From JAAELZ01 sp047639475 (lineage in GTDB: Bacteria > Pseudomonadota > Gammaproteobacteria > Arenicellales > Poriferihabitantaceae), in NCBI GenBank assembly GCA_047639475.1, contig JBLIOD010000006.1, positions 1 to 64,000 of the forward strand: a stretch of 64,000 nt of DNA, written 5' to 3'. The notes under the pieces are model-generated. The model did not search any database. It was given only the letters and a program-made list of their open reading frames with translations, and was not told the origin of the DNA. Both the position numbers and the translations under genes were made by a program. Positions 53,212-62,842 of the stretch are shown in pieces. How positions within the stretch are numbered: position 1 is the stretch's first letter; each line of letters begins with the position of its first letter.

Positions 53212-54081
53212 CTAGTTCGAACGGGGTTTTTTCGATGCCAATAGATTAATCACTAGGCCACTCAGTATTAATGCCGCCGCTAGCCATTTCCACCAATACA
53301 AAGGCTCGTTTAACCACCAGCTAGAAGCCGCTAACCCAAATACCGGCACCAGTAGTGCCCAGGGCGTAACTAAAGCAGCGTCGTACTGCTCTAGTAACTT
53401 GTTCCACAAGCCATACCCGATTAGGGTATTGCCAACTGTTTGCCATAACACGATTAGCCATGTGTCCCATCTAGCATCAATCAGTCCATTGGCTATGGCC
53501 TGCGGACCTTCATAGTACAAGGACATCAGCAACAAAGGCGGGATAGCAAATAACGAAGACCAAGCGATGAAACCCAGTATATCCACCCGACCTACCTGTT
53601 TAACCACAATATTCGCTGCAGCCCAACTAAGCGCTGCGAGTAACACCACCATCAAACCAATGCTCGATGTTTCACCATCGGTATAGATCATGATAATAAC
53701 CAGCCCCATCGCACCAATGAGCAATGCACCGACTTGCATCAATTTGAGCTGTTCTTTGAACACCCAGAACGCCAGCAGTATGGTGAAGAAAACCTGTATT
53801 TGTATCACCAAGGATGCCAACCCAGGGGTGATATGCCCCTGCATAGACCAAAATAGTAGACCGAATTGGCCGAAACCAATAAGCACGCCGTAAGCCATTA
53901 AATATTTCCACGGCACTGGCGGCCTTTTCAGGATAAAGACCAAGGGAACCGCCACGAGAGTAAAGCGCAACGTCGCAAATAAGAACGGCGGCAGATCTGC
54001 CAACCCCAACTTAATGAGCACAAAGTTCGTACCCCAAACAAACGCCACTAACATAGCTGTTAGTTGATGAATTAAACTCAT
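53212..54081 (-). CDS. EamA/DMT-family transporter
   Basis: A 289-residue, ten-helix drug/metabolite-type transporter with two EamA repeats (about 5-135 and 145-280). The first begins LVAFVWGTNFVLIKLGLADLPPF and the second AALSWAAANIVVKQVG, both typical. Such proteins usually export amino acids or metabolites. Its gene follows the SDR on the same strand (63-base gap). Substrate unknown. Confidence 0.88.
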   Translation of the reverse strand: MSLIHQLTAMLVAFVWGTNFVLIKLGLADLPPFLFATLRFTLVAVPLVFILKRPPVPWKYLMAYGVLIGFGQFGLLFWSMQGHITPGLASLVIQIQVFFTILLAFWVFKEQLKLMQVGALLIGAMGLVIIMIYTDGETSSIGLMVVLLAALSWAAANIVVKQVGRVDILGFIAWSSLFAIPPLLLMSLYYEGPQAIANGLIDARWDTWLIVLWQTVGNTLIGYGLWNKLLEQYDAALVTPWALLVPVFGLAASSWWLNEPLYWWKWLAAALILSGLVINLLASKKPRSN

Positions 54082-54144
54082 TTTAATTGGCGCTCAGTCT
54101 TTAATTGGTGAGATGGTTCCGTTGCTGGAAGATGACGGTTTTAG

Positions 54145-54870
54145 TTATTTCTTAAGAATGACTTTTTTCCGAGGCGACAACGTTACCTCATCCACCACGG
54201 TCTCGATCGGCGCATCTACTAAATGCGCCACCAGACCTCCAATCGTATTTGGATCGATCGAATTCATCTCATTCTCTCCTGGCTGAAAATGTAAGCCATC
54301 AAAAAATGGCGTATTCACCATGCCCGGATTGATAATCGTCGCCCTCACCCCTGAAGTACCGCACTCCTCATTTAACGCTTGTACAAAACCGCGCAAGCCG
54401 AATTTAGAAGCACAATAAATTGTGCCTTGCCTCCCACCTCTTAATGCGGCTTCCGACCCCATGTAAATCAAGATAGCACTATTTTGCTGTTTAAACTGAT
54501 TGATCAACTGTTTAGTCAAAACAATTTGACTGGTTAGATTAAGGTCAATTTGATCTCTAATTTGTTGAGTAGACAGCTGCTCTAAAAAACCAAACTTACC
54601 TGCGCCCGCACAAAATACGGTGCCCAAAAAACCGCCTTTTTGTTGCCCTAAGGCTTTCAGCTTTTTGGCGTCATGCTCTATTTGACTAATGTTCGACAAG
54701 TCCATGTCAAACCCGCTAAACCGAGGATGATCAATTGTTTGTGTGCTGATATTACGTGACACACCTATCACCTCGTGCCCTGCTTTGAGCAAAGCATAAC
54801 TGACCGCACGGCCTATACCGCTACTCGCGCCGGTAACGAGAAACAGTTTAGTCTCAGTTGCCTTTGTCAT
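54145..54870 (-). CDS. Short-chain dehydrogenase/reductase
   Basis: A 241-residue SDR. The Rossmann TGASSGIG is at residues about 14-21, the catalytic Ser in YMGSEAALRGG, and YCASK is the catalytic YxxxK. PGMVNTPFF is the substrate-side segment. NADP(H) is probable from the downstream VSRN arginine. The reaction is not known. It follows serS by 12 bases and is probably cotranscribed. Confidence 0.88.
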   Translation of the reverse strand: MTKATETKLFLVTGASSGIGRAVSYALLKAGHEVIGVSRNISTQTIDHPRFSGFDMDLSNISQIEHDAKKLKALGQQKGGFLGTVFCAGAGKFGFLEQLSTQQIRDQIDLNLTSQIVLTKQLINQFKQQNSAILIYMGSEAALRGGRQGTIYCASKFGLRGFVQALNEECGTSGVRATIINPGMVNTPFFDGLHFQPGENEMNSIDPNTIGGLVAHLVDAPIETVVDEVTLSPRKKVILKK

Positions 54871-54882
54871 TGACTCGGCTGC

Positions 54883-56163
54883 TTAGTCCTTACTGATTCT
54901 AGTCATGCCACCCATATAGGGCAGTAACACTTCAGGCACGGTAATTGATCCATCCACGTTCTGGTAGTTTTCCATTACCGCAACCAAGGTTCGGCCGACT
55001 GCAAGACCCGAGCCGTTGAGGGTATGTAAGAATTCGTTCTTACCGGTATCTGGGTTCTTCCAGCGGGCTTTTAATCGACGAGCTTGAAAATCGAGGAAAT
55101 TAGAACAAGAAGAAATTTCACGATACGTGTCTTGCCCTGGCAGCCACACCTCCAGGTCATAGGTTTTTGCCGATGAAAAGCCGGTATCTCCTGCACAAAG
55201 CACCACAACGCGGTAAGGTAGCTTAAGTGCCTGCAAGATAGCTTCTGCGTGACCAGTTAGCGCTTCTAACCCTGCCCAAGAATCTTCGGGTCGAGTAACT
55301 TGTACCAATTCTACTTTCTCAAACTGGTGTTGACGTATCATGCCGCGAGTATCTCGCCCATAAGAGCCTGCTTCGCTTCTAAAGCAAGGTGTATGTGCCA
55401 CTCGCTTTATTGGCAATTCTGCTTGATCAACGATGGTATCTCTAACAATGTTGGTGACCGGTACTTCGGCTGTCGGGATTAAATATAACTTGGGATCGGT
55501 TTCAGTGGCAAACTGGTCTTCTTCGAATTTGGGTAATTGACCGGTGCCATACAAACTATCAGCATTGGCTAGATAAGGTACATAAACCTCGGCATAGCCG
55601 TGCTGCTCGCTGTGGGTGTTCAACATAAATTGCGTTAACGCCCGCTGTAGTCTCGCAAGACCTTTGTGTACTACTACAAACCGAGAGCTGGCGATTTTTG
55701 CCGCCACTTCAAAATCTAGTTGATCCAAGTCAGTGCCTAAATCAACGTGATCTTTTACTTCAAAATCAAACTGCTTGGGTGTACCCCAAGTGCGAAGCTC
55801 AACGTTATCGCTTTCATCTTTTCCCGGCGGTACATCTGGATGCGGGACGTTAGGAATAGTGAGCAAGTAATCTTGCAGCTTTTTTTGTAAAGCGCTCAGC
55901 TGCACTTCTTTTTGTTTTAGCGTATCGCCCAAATTAGCCACCGCATCTAATAACGGCTGTACATCTTCGCCTTTGGCTTTGGCCATACCAATGCTTTTAG
56001 CACTGCTGTTACGCTGCGCCTGGAGTTGCTCGGTTTCGCTCTGCAAAACTTTACGTTCGGACTCTAAGGATTCAATTAAAGCCACGTCTAAAACAAATTT
56101 TCGTACTTTAAGCGCGTCTGCGATGGCTGTGGGATCATTCCTTAAAAGCTGCGGGTCGAGCAT
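54883..56163 (-). CDS. serS: Seryl-tRNA synthetase
   Basis: Charges tRNA-Ser and tRNA-Sec. The 426-residue protein has the N-terminal coiled-coil arm (about 28-108), which grips the long variable arm of tRNA-Ser, and a class II core with FRSEAGSYGRDTRGMIRQHQFEKVE (in part) as motif 2 and GRTLVAVMENYQNVDGSI (in part) as motif 3. It lies between crcB and the SDR; lolA-rarA-crcB-serS is the conserved order in gammaproteobacteria. Confidence 0.98.
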   Translation of the reverse strand: MLDPQLLRNDPTAIADALKVRKFVLDVALIESLESERKVLQSETEQLQAQRNSSAKSIGMAKAKGEDVQPLLDAVANLGDTLKQKEVQLSALQKKLQDYLLTIPNVPHPDVPPGKDESDNVELRTWGTPKQFDFEVKDHVDLGTDLDQLDFEVAAKIASSRFVVVHKGLARLQRALTQFMLNTHSEQHGYAEVYVPYLANADSLYGTGQLPKFEEDQFATETDPKLYLIPTAEVPVTNIVRDTIVDQAELPIKRVAHTPCFRSEAGSYGRDTRGMIRQHQFEKVELVQVTRPEDSWAGLEALTGHAEAILQALKLPYRVVVLCAGDTGFSSAKTYDLEVWLPGQDTYREISSCSNFLDFQARRLKARWKNPDTGKNEFLHTLNGSGLAVGRTLVAVMENYQNVDGSITVPEVLLPYMGGMTRISKD

Positions 56164-56177
56164 TACTACCTCTTTTG

Positions 56178-56558
56178 TTAACCAGTTATCATTTTACCAA
56201 CAGCGATACCAATGGCCACCGCGACGACGCAAGCAATTAAGTTCGCTGCCATATTACCAACGGCGGCAAGCCACTGGGAATGCTGCACAAATTGAATTGT
56301 TTCTAATGAGAAAGCAGAAAAAGTGGTGAACCCGCCCAATAAACCAACCATTAAAAAATGCCGGTGAAATTGAACGTCTCCTCCCCTGCTTTCAAGGACA
56401 ATCCAAACAAGCCCTATTATAAATGATCCAATGACATTTACACTTAAAGTGCCCAAGGGAATTAAGCTCGTACTGCTTTTATTAATCGCTGCCCCCAACA
56501 TAAAACGCCCCATAGACCCCAGTGCACCACCCAGTGCAACTGCAATTAAATTATTCAT
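56178..56558 (-). CDS. crcB: Fluoride ion transporter CrcB/FluC
   Basis: A small dual-topology fluoride channel, 126 residues, four membrane helices. Conserved features are ALGGALGSMGRFMLG in the first helix and the LLGGFTTFSAFSLE signature at about residues 74-87. The start overlaps the rarA stop by eight bases, so it is translated within the rarA-serS operon. No fluoride riboswitch is found before it, since it is internal to the operon. Confidence 0.94.
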   Translation of the reverse strand: MNNLIAVALGGALGSMGRFMLGAAINKSSTSLIPLGTLSVNVIGSFIIGLVWIVLESRGGDVQFHRHFLMVGLLGGFTTFSAFSLETIQFVQHSQWLAAVGNMAANLIACVVAVAIGIAVGKMITG

Positions 56559-57858
56559 TGTTTTTTTTCGCGTTGAGGTTAAGGTCAGATAAGCGGGCTA
56601 ATTTCTGCGCTATTTTTATTTCTAAGCCAGAATCCACCGGGTGATAAAGCTGTTGTTCCCCCAATTCGTTCGGAAAATAGTTTTGGCCTGCGCTGAATCG
56701 CTCGGGCTCATTGTGGGAGTATCGATATTCTTTGCCATGCCCCATCGATTTAGCCAATTGGGTCGGCGCGTTCCGTAAGTGTTCCGGTACCGCTGCTGCG
56801 GGTGTCGATTTAGCTTCAGCCAACGCACTGTTAGCGGCCATATAAACAGCATTGCTTTTCGGTGCGGCGGCCAAATAAGCGACGGCTTGCATAATAGCGA
56901 GTTCACCTTCAGGAGATCCTAAACGGTCAAAGGCCTGCCAAGCATCGATGCTCAATGATAATGCGCGCGGGTCGGCATTACCTATGTCTTCACTCGCAAT
57001 GCGTACTATGCGGCGCATTAAGTAATGTGGGTCAACGCCGCCTTCGATCATTCTTGCTGCCCAATATAACGAGCCATCGACGCTAGAGCCTCTGACTGAT
57101 TTGTGCAAGGCTGAAATTTGATCGTAGAAGTGATCACCCGCTTTATCAAATTGCCCCATGCGACGGGTCACCACCAAAGCCACGTGACGGGCCTTGATGG
57201 TGTTATCTGGATCTTGTGAGGCGAGATCAGCGGCCGTTTCTAAAAAGCCTAGACAACGTCTTGCATCGCCGTCGCTGGATTCTACCAACGCTTCGGCTGC
57301 TTCATCTTCTATTTGCAATGCCAGCTCCGCTAAGCCGTTTGAGTGCAGTAGTGTTCTATCGATCAATTGACGCATATCAAGCGCTGAAATGGCTTGCAGC
57401 ACGTACACCCTAGCGCGAGACAACAAAGCGTTATTAAGTTCAAAAGCCGGGTTTTCGGTAGTGGCCCCTATTAGCACGATGGTGCCGTCCTCCACATGCG
57501 GTAAAAAGGTATCTTGTTGGCTCTTATTAAATCGGTGCACTTCGTCGATGAACAACACTGTCTGCTTATCATAGGCCCGATTAGTCGTGGCGACTTCTAT
57601 CACCTGGCGAATATCTTTCACCCCACTACCCACAGCAGAGAGCGTGTAAAAATCGGCATCAGCGCCGTGCGCTGTTATGCGAGCCAAGGTGGTTTTACCG
57701 GTGCCCGGAGGCCCCCAAAGCACCATTGAATGTAGGTGCTTTCCAGTCAGGGCGCGATATAAAGGTTGCTCGGGTTTGAGTAAATGAGTTTGACCGACCA
57801 CCTCGTCAACCGAAGCAGGCCTCATCCTTTCGGCTAACGGGATTTTCCAATCGGTCAT
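56551..57858 (-). CDS. rarA: Replication-associated recombination protein A (RarA/MgsA)
   Basis: A clamp-loader-like AAA+ ATPase acting at stalled forks, 435 residues. Walker A GPPGTGKT is at residues 49-56, Walker B and sensor region FIDEVHRFNKSQQD, and LIGATTENPAFELN follow. The C-terminal MgsA tetramerisation part carries the GGVDPHYLMRRIVRIASEDIG segment (in part). It lies 50 bases after lolA and overlaps crcB. Confidence 0.96.
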   Translation of the reverse strand: MTDWKIPLAERMRPASVDEVVGQTHLLKPEQPLYRALTGKHLHSMVLWGPPGTGKTTLARITAHGADADFYTLSAVGSGVKDIRQVIEVATTNRAYDKQTVLFIDEVHRFNKSQQDTFLPHVEDGTIVLIGATTENPAFELNNALLSRARVYVLQAISALDMRQLIDRTLLHSNGLAELALQIEDEAAEALVESSDGDARRCLGFLETAADLASQDPDNTIKARHVALVVTRRMGQFDKAGDHFYDQISALHKSVRGSSVDGSLYWAARMIEGGVDPHYLMRRIVRIASEDIGNADPRALSLSIDAWQAFDRLGSPEGELAIMQAVAYLAAAPKSNAVYMAANSALAEAKSTPAAAVPEHLRNAPTQLAKSMGHGKEYRYSHNEPERFSAGQNYFPNELGEQQLYHPVDSGLEIKIAQKLARLSDLNLNAKKNNE

Positions 57859-57908
57859 CTAAAAACGGGGTTGCCTAATTAGTGCGAGCTATGTGATTTG
57901 CTCAGGAG

Positions 57909-58529
57909 TTATTGCGTTTCATCAATGACATCGACACCAGGCTCAGGGGCGAACGTAAATTGATCGCCCGGCAAAGAAAAGTTTTCAGTGCCATTGCGAA
58001 AATTTATTCGAGTGGTTTGGCCTAAGTTGTCAAGTAATTCCATGATACTCATGCGCTGATTCAAGAAGGCGATACGTATTTGTTCAAAGCTAGTCTCACT
58101 TGATTTTGGGGTCACTTTAATCCACTGGAACCCCCCCTGTAGACCCACTTCTTCTAAACCATAGTCGTCACCAATATCCGCACCACCCGACAACAAGATA
58201 GCGGGGGACTGTCCCAATGCCAATTGTTGGTCACGTACAATGACTTGTTTTAATTCAAGATCATAAATCCAAACCTTGTTACCGTCTCCTACAATCTGTT
58301 GCTCTAACGGAGGCGCGTAATCCCAACGAAACTTGCCTGGTCGTAAAATGGACAAGGTTCCAGAAGCTTCATCGATTTGCCGTAATTCTTCATCCAAAAC
58401 AACTTGGTCAAAATCAGCTGTGTAAGTGCTTACTTGATTGAGAAAGCGATTTAACAGGCGTTCACCCTCTTGGGCCAAGCCAATGTTTGACATCAGCAAT
58501 AAACTGATAAGCAAGGTTTTTTGTAACAT
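57909..58529 (-). CDS. lolA: Outer-membrane lipoprotein carrier LolA
   Basis: Carries lipoproteins across the periplasm from LolCDE to LolB. The 206-residue precursor has a signal peptide (about 1-19, ending LA/QEG) and the family pattern ADFDQVVLDEELRQIDEASG (in part), the hydrophobic-cavity LRPGKFRWDYAPP and the NKVWIYDLELKQVIVRD strand. It is the first gene of the minus-strand run rarA-crcB-serS. ftsK, its usual upstream neighbour, is absent here. Confidence 0.93.
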   Translation of the reverse strand: MLQKTLLISLLLMSNIGLAQEGERLLNRFLNQVSTYTADFDQVVLDEELRQIDEASGTLSILRPGKFRWDYAPPLEQQIVGDGNKVWIYDLELKQVIVRDQQLALGQSPAILLSGGADIGDDYGLEEVGLQGGFQWIKVTPKSSETSFEQIRIAFLNQRMSIMELLDNLGQTTRINFRNGTENFSLPGDQFTFAPEPGVDVIDETQ

Positions 58530-58617
58530 AGAAATTAATGCGGTTCTGATTATTTAGGATGAAGTTTTTGGGTGACAGCTATTGGCATATATTAACGGAG
58601 TCTAACTTACCTATGCA

Positions 58618-58642
58618 TTAACCCACTAGAAAGGTGGATTAA
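58618..58642. repeat. 9-bp inverted repeat between the GspC-like gene and lolA
   Basis: TTAACCCAC (58618-58626) and GTGGATTAA (58634-58642) pair at eight of nine positions plus a G-T, with a seven-base loop. No T-run follows. It may be a leader or operator of lolA, or a weak hairpin. Confidence 0.3.
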
Positions 58643-58697
58643 CACACCCCAAGGGCTTGGTTCGCTGGGTATACTGGTTAAAGGAGATAGTGAAACA

Positions 58698-59507
58698 CTA
58701 AAGCCGTTGCAATTTTTTGGGTATCGATAATTTCCCTAAAGTCTTTGCGCTATTTTGGCTGGACGATGCGGCAGTATTTGCTTGAGCAAGCTTCGCGGCT
58801 TCCCTAGATGCTTTAAGTCGCTTTACTCTCAAACGTTGTTGCACTTGTTTTTCGCTTAATTCCGTTGATTGCGCTAAAGAGGCGTCATTCGCCGTAGCGT
58901 CGTAAGAATCTGGCTCTTCTTTTGAATAATAGACGGCCTCATTGGTCGATGCCATCTCAACCGATTCGTCCATTAAATTTATCAGACTGCTATTTGGTAA
59001 TTGTTGTGATAATTCCAAGGACTTACGCTTCATCTTGACTGACTCAATCTGGCCGTTTCTATCTACCAATACTTCACCAGGAAGTACTTGATGCAATATC
59101 GCACCGGTATCACCTATGGCCTCCCCCACAGCCAGTACCGCTGTTTTTCCGGGCTTTATTTCTATCATCGCAAACCCTGATTCAGGTGTAGCCCCATCAA
59201 TCACACCTGTTAACCGGATGTTTAACTTAGTTTTAGGTGCAGCCGGCTTTGGCTTCTCGACGACGGCCTTTGGTGCGGATGTTACTTTGGGTATTTCCCC
59301 CATGATATGCGCCTGAACCACTTTCTGTATATCAGCCTCTAAAGGCGCCGCCGCTTGCGTAGGTAGATCACTAAACAAATAGTCATTGCTACCAGCGACA
59401 GCTAAGAAGTGCTTCTTATAGATGTGTAACCCCACCAGTACCAGCAAGGCTAGCGCGATCGCTAATGCAAACCAGTTTATTGTTTTAGTGAGTTGGGCAT
59501 GGGACAT
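58698..59507 (-). CDS. GspC/PulC-like type II secretion protein N-domain, orphan
   Basis: A 269-residue bitopic inner-membrane protein: a short cytoplasmic start, one membrane helix (about 13-30), and a Pro/Lys-rich linker. A GspC homology-region domain (about 90-160) has LNIRLTGVIDGATPESGFAMIE (in part) and VGEAIGDTGAILHQVLPGEVLVDRNG (in part), followed by a charged coiled tail without a PDZ domain. GspC links the inner-membrane platform to the secretin. No other gsp gene is in this window, and the same domain occurs in PilP-like proteins, so the partner is unclear. Confidence 0.75.
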   Translation of the reverse strand: MSHAQLTKTINWFALAIALALLVLVGLHIYKKHFLAVAGSNDYLFSDLPTQAAAPLEADIQKVVQAHIMGEIPKVTSAPKAVVEKPKPAAPKTKLNIRLTGVIDGATPESGFAMIEIKPGKTAVLAVGEAIGDTGAILHQVLPGEVLVDRNGQIESVKMKRKSLELSQQLPNSSLINLMDESVEMASTNEAVYYSKEEPDSYDATANDASLAQSTELSEKQVQQRLRVKRLKASREAAKLAQANTAASSSQNSAKTLGKLSIPKKLQRL

Positions 59508-59741
59508 GTTTCAATTTTACCTGATTTACCGCCCTAAGAACCAGAAAAACTCTTGTTTGAAGTAATGCAGAAAACCGTACCTTCCTAAAGTTTAAGTCAT
59601 TTATAACAAGCATTTAACAAGATCATTACCCCGACAAACTGCGTTCGGCATTTAGACAAAGTTAAGCCTAAAGTCAGCTCCATAATGCTGGGGTATCGAA
59701 CTAGGCTTGATAAATATTTAGTTTTCACCGAAACTGAGACG

Positions 59742-60509
59742 ATGCGATTTATCGACTCTCATATCCACCTAGACTTTAAAGCGCTAGATTCGCGTCGCTT
59801 TGACTTAATGGCCAGCGCAGAGGAAGCTGGTGTAGATCGTTATATCGTACCCGCCACAATGCAACCTAGTTGGGCCGTTATCGACGCCTTACAAAACACC
59901 CATAGAGAGGTATCCGCCGCTTACGGCTTACACCCCTACTTTATCGACTCCCACCGGCACGAACACTTAGAAGAATTACACGATTATTTAAGTATGCCCA
60001 ACAACGCCGTTGCAGTGGGCGAAATTGGCTTAGATTTCTGCCTTGCTGAATTGGACCGAGTTAAGCAACGAGATTTTTTCAAGGCGCAGTTAATGCTTGC
60101 GCACCAATTTACTTTACCCGTCATTTTGCATGTTAGAAAAGCTGTAGATGACATTATCCAGTGTTGCCGCGAAGCAAACATTGTAGGGGGCATCGCACAT
60201 AGTTATAACGGCAGTCTGCAGCAAGCCAAGCAATTGCTAGCAATAAATATCAAGCTGGGATTTGGCGGTGCCATCACCTACTCGCGAGCTAAGCGATTGC
60301 ATCAGTTAATTCGCGATCTCCCTCTCTGCGCGTTGTGCATTGAAACTGACGCACCAGATCAAAGTGTTTTCCGATTAAATGGCCGAGTAAATGAGCCTGC
60401 AGCCTTAATCGATGTATTTAACGTCATATGTGATCTGCGCCCGGAACCCCCTGACGAAATTGCCGCCGCGTTGTACCAAAACACAACAGCTGTTTTAGCG
60501 CTGAACTAA
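59742..60509 (+). CDS. TatD-family metal-dependent hydrolase
   Basis: A 255-residue amidohydrolase-type TIM barrel of the TatD DNase family. I start it at ATG 59742 (MRFIDSHIHLDF), as the metal ligands H7 and H9 then sit at the N-terminus; an upstream ATG at 59685 adds 19 unrelated residues. Other ligands are visible: Glu in VGEIGLDF, His in LPVILHVRKA, His in GGIAHSYNG and Asp in CIETDAPD. Members act on DNA 3' ends or D-tyrosyl-tRNA; this one is not resolved further. Confidence 0.9.
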   Translation: MRFIDSHIHLDFKALDSRRFDLMASAEEAGVDRYIVPATMQPSWAVIDALQNTHREVSAAYGLHPYFIDSHRHEHLEELHDYLSMPNNAVAVGEIGLDFCLAELDRVKQRDFFKAQLMLAHQFTLPVILHVRKAVDDIIQCCREANIVGGIAHSYNGSLQQAKQLLAINIKLGFGGAITYSRAKRLHQLIRDLPLCALCIETDAPDQSVFRLNGRVNEPAALIDVFNVICDLRPEPPDEIAAALYQNTTAVLALN

Positions 60510-60635
60510 AGGCAAAAGAATCCAATTTATTGCACTTCAAGCATTAAAACCTCAACAGTAGATTGTTAGATTCCTGCTTCTTTATTCTTAGCTCAAAGCC
60601 CACTGCATAATGAAGCCCTATGCTGATTTACCCGA

Positions 60636-61899
60636 GTGCAGCACGAACAATTATTGGCGCAATATAACGCTGAACATCAACGGCTTAAAAAGCATAATTT
60701 AAGTTTAGACATGACGCGCAGCAAGCCCAGCCCAGAGCAGCTTGGTTTAGCTAACGACTTATTGTCAGGCGATCAATATATTACACAAAATGGGTCCGAC
60801 TGCCGAAACTATGGCGGTCTGGACGGCTTACCTGAAATGAAGCAGCTGTTCGCAAACATATTGGAAACATCTGCCGACAATATCATTGTGGGTGGCAACT
60901 CAAGTCTGACAATGATGTACGACACCCTAACACGAACTTGATTGTTCGGCAAACCTGAAAGCAGCGTATCTTGGGCAGGTAAAAAAAGCGGTTTTTATGT
61001 CCAAGCCCAGGCTACGACCGACATTTCACCATTACCGAAACGTTGGGGTTTGAATTAATACCCGTTGCCATGACCCTCAATGGGCCTGATATGGATACGG
61101 TTGAAGCGCTGGTCGCTAAAGATGCCAGCATCAAAGGCATCTGGTCTGTGCCCAAATACAGTAATCCAACAGGGGTGACCTACAGCGATGAAGTAGTCAG
61201 CCGTTTGGCCAACATGCTGAGTGCTGCGCAAGACTTCACCATCATGTGGGATAACGCTTGCGCCGAGCACCATGTAAACGGTGAATTATAATCCGTTATG
61301 GATATTATTGAAGCTTGTCGCCAAGTCGGTACACCTAACCAACCTTACGTTTTTACATTCACCTCAAAAATTAGTTCCGCTGGCGCTGGAATTGCTTGCT
61401 TTGCCTCCAGTCCTGAAAACATTGCACTGGCCAAAAAAAACATTTCAGCACAGAGCATCGGACCAGACAAACTCAATCAATTGCGACACCTAAATCTATA
61501 CAAAGATATTGGCCACTGCGAGAACATATGAATAAGCACGCCGCCTTATTAAAACCCAAATTTGACCGTGTTGATGAAATACTCAGCATCGAGCTAACAA
61601 GCACTGGCAGCGCAATATGGACTAGGCCAAACGGTGGTAACTTCACCAGCTTAGACATGACAATGGGGTCAGCCAAACGGGCGATTGAATTAAGTGCAGT
61701 GGTCGGTGTTAAGTTAACGGGGGCTGGAGCACCGTTTCCTTACGGCGATGACAAGTTGGATCATAATATTCGTATTGCCCCGTCTTTTCCAAGCTTAGAT
61801 GAAATTGACTCAGCCACCAAAGTACTCGCATTATGCGTTAAAGTGGCTGCATTAGAAGCCAGTTTGGAGCACAGCTACCCGTCACAAGCTCGAACCTAA
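60636..61899 (+). pseudogene. Decayed class I/II aminotransferase (Mycobacterium AspAT-like family)
   Basis: Several in-line pieces belong to one aminotransferase of about 420 residues. Piece 1 (60636-60941, GTG start) holds LSLDMTRSKPSPEQLGLAND (in part) and ends in an in-frame TGA. A frameshift near 60990-61005 then restores FLCPSPGYDRHFTITETLGF (about 60998-61055). Piece 2 continues to a TAA at 61289-61291, in frame with piece 3 (61298 on), which carries TSKISSAGAGIA, the PLP Lys, and GPDKLNQLRHL. A shift of -1 or +2 near 61523 leads to piece 4 (61528-61899) with ASWTRP-like IWTRPNGGNFTSLD and NIRIAPSFPSLDEI. Two stops plus two frameshifts mean the gene is broken. Assembly error cannot be ruled out, though neighbours are intact. 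Confidence 0.85.
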
Positions 61900-61904
61900 A
61901 CACC

Positions 61905-62693
61905 CTAACCAGAATACATGGTCATCGATGGTGAATTGTTTTCAATCCGTCGAATTAACGGTGATTTAGCCTTCAGTGGCTCGGGGAGCTTAGCCCGTGC
62001 GCTAGCTGCTTGGTCTTCTGTGTCGAATACCCCGTAGAAAACGGCATACCATGGTTCATTCTTCGATAAATAATAGAAATACGGTTGATCCAACTCATCG
62101 AAAATTGACAAATTGTCTATATATTTTTCCACCTGCGCAAAGCCCTGCACGCTGACCAGTTGTACCGTGTAAGCAATGGGCCGATTGGTGGTCTCAACCA
62201 AGTTATCGGCCTCAGCACTAGGCGTTAGGGCAAGTGTTTGTGCTAAAAGGCTTTGCTCTCGCTGTGCTAAATTTTCCACTTTAGCATTACTTCGTTGCAA
62301 CTGTGCAGTGGTTTCTGCAAACTCATCTTTTAACTGCTTTAGAGCTTTAATGAGTTCCATCTGCAATGCTTCAGATTTTTTTATGGCTTGGCGTTGCGCT
62401 TCGATCTGCGCATTGGTTTGTGCTAACTCGGCAGTTGACTTGAGCACCTCTTGCTTACTTTGCTCTATTTTGGGCAAATCTGCCGTTGCAGTCGAATTGC
62501 TGTTGCTAAAGTCATGCACAATAGACTGCGTTGGCATCTGAGTTTTTACTAGCGTTGACTCATTAAACGAAGTTGTCGACTCACCGCCGAATAACCACAA
62601 TGCCAGCAATAAACAAGCGCCGATACAGGCAAATAAAATCACGACAAAGCTTGGACTTCTAGCCGCACCCACTTGGAGTAGTGGGTTTTTCAT
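61905..62693 (-). CDS. Membrane-anchored coiled-coil protein with SPOR-like C-terminal domain
   Basis: A 262-residue bitopic protein: a membrane helix at about 15-36 (VVILFACIGACLLLALWLF), a Ser/Thr-rich linker, and a long coiled coil (about 75-160) rich in Gln, Glu and Lys. It ends in a domain at about 172-248 with the alternating pattern YTVQLVSVQGFAQVEKYI ... PWYAVFYGVFDTEDQAASARAKLP (both in part) of SPOR domains, which bind denuded peptidoglycan glycan at the septum. It could act at the cell envelope or division site. Its gene is convergent to the aminotransferase pseudogene and follows the SulP gene. Confidence 0.75.
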   Translation of the reverse strand: MKNPLLQVGAARSPSFVVILFACIGACLLLALWLFGGESTTSFNESTLVKTQMPTQSIVHDFSNSNSTATADLPKIEQSKQEVLKSTAELAQTNAQIEAQRQAIKKSEALQMELIKALKQLKDEFAETTAQLQRSNAKVENLAQREQSLLAQTLALTPSAEADNLVETTNRPIAYTVQLVSVQGFAQVEKYIDNLSIFDELDQPYFYYLSKNEPWYAVFYGVFDTEDQAASARAKLPEPLKAKSPLIRRIENNSPSMTMYSG

Positions 62694-62756
62694 CGATCAT
62701 TTTCCATGTTAAAGCCCATTTAGGTTCTTGAAAGCCTCTACAAGTAAAATGATTGA

Positions 62757-62799
62757 GTTAAAAAGCCGCACACATAAACCAAGTTTAAACCGTGCGGCT
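62757..62799 (-). terminator. Rho-independent terminator after the SulP permease gene
   Basis: On the minus strand an 8-bp stem AGCCGCAC/GTGCGGCT (62792-62799 with 62764-62771, 20-base loop) is followed by TTTTTAA (62763-62757). It lies 43 bases after the permease stop. Confidence 0.75.
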
Positions 62800-62842
62800 G
62801 ATCGATCATAGCCCTTCTTTACTCACTTACTTTAACAATTTT

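Noticed and set aside
56164..56177. Fluoride riboswitch linked to crcB
   Set aside because: crcB overlaps rarA and lies inside an operon; no separate leader exists.
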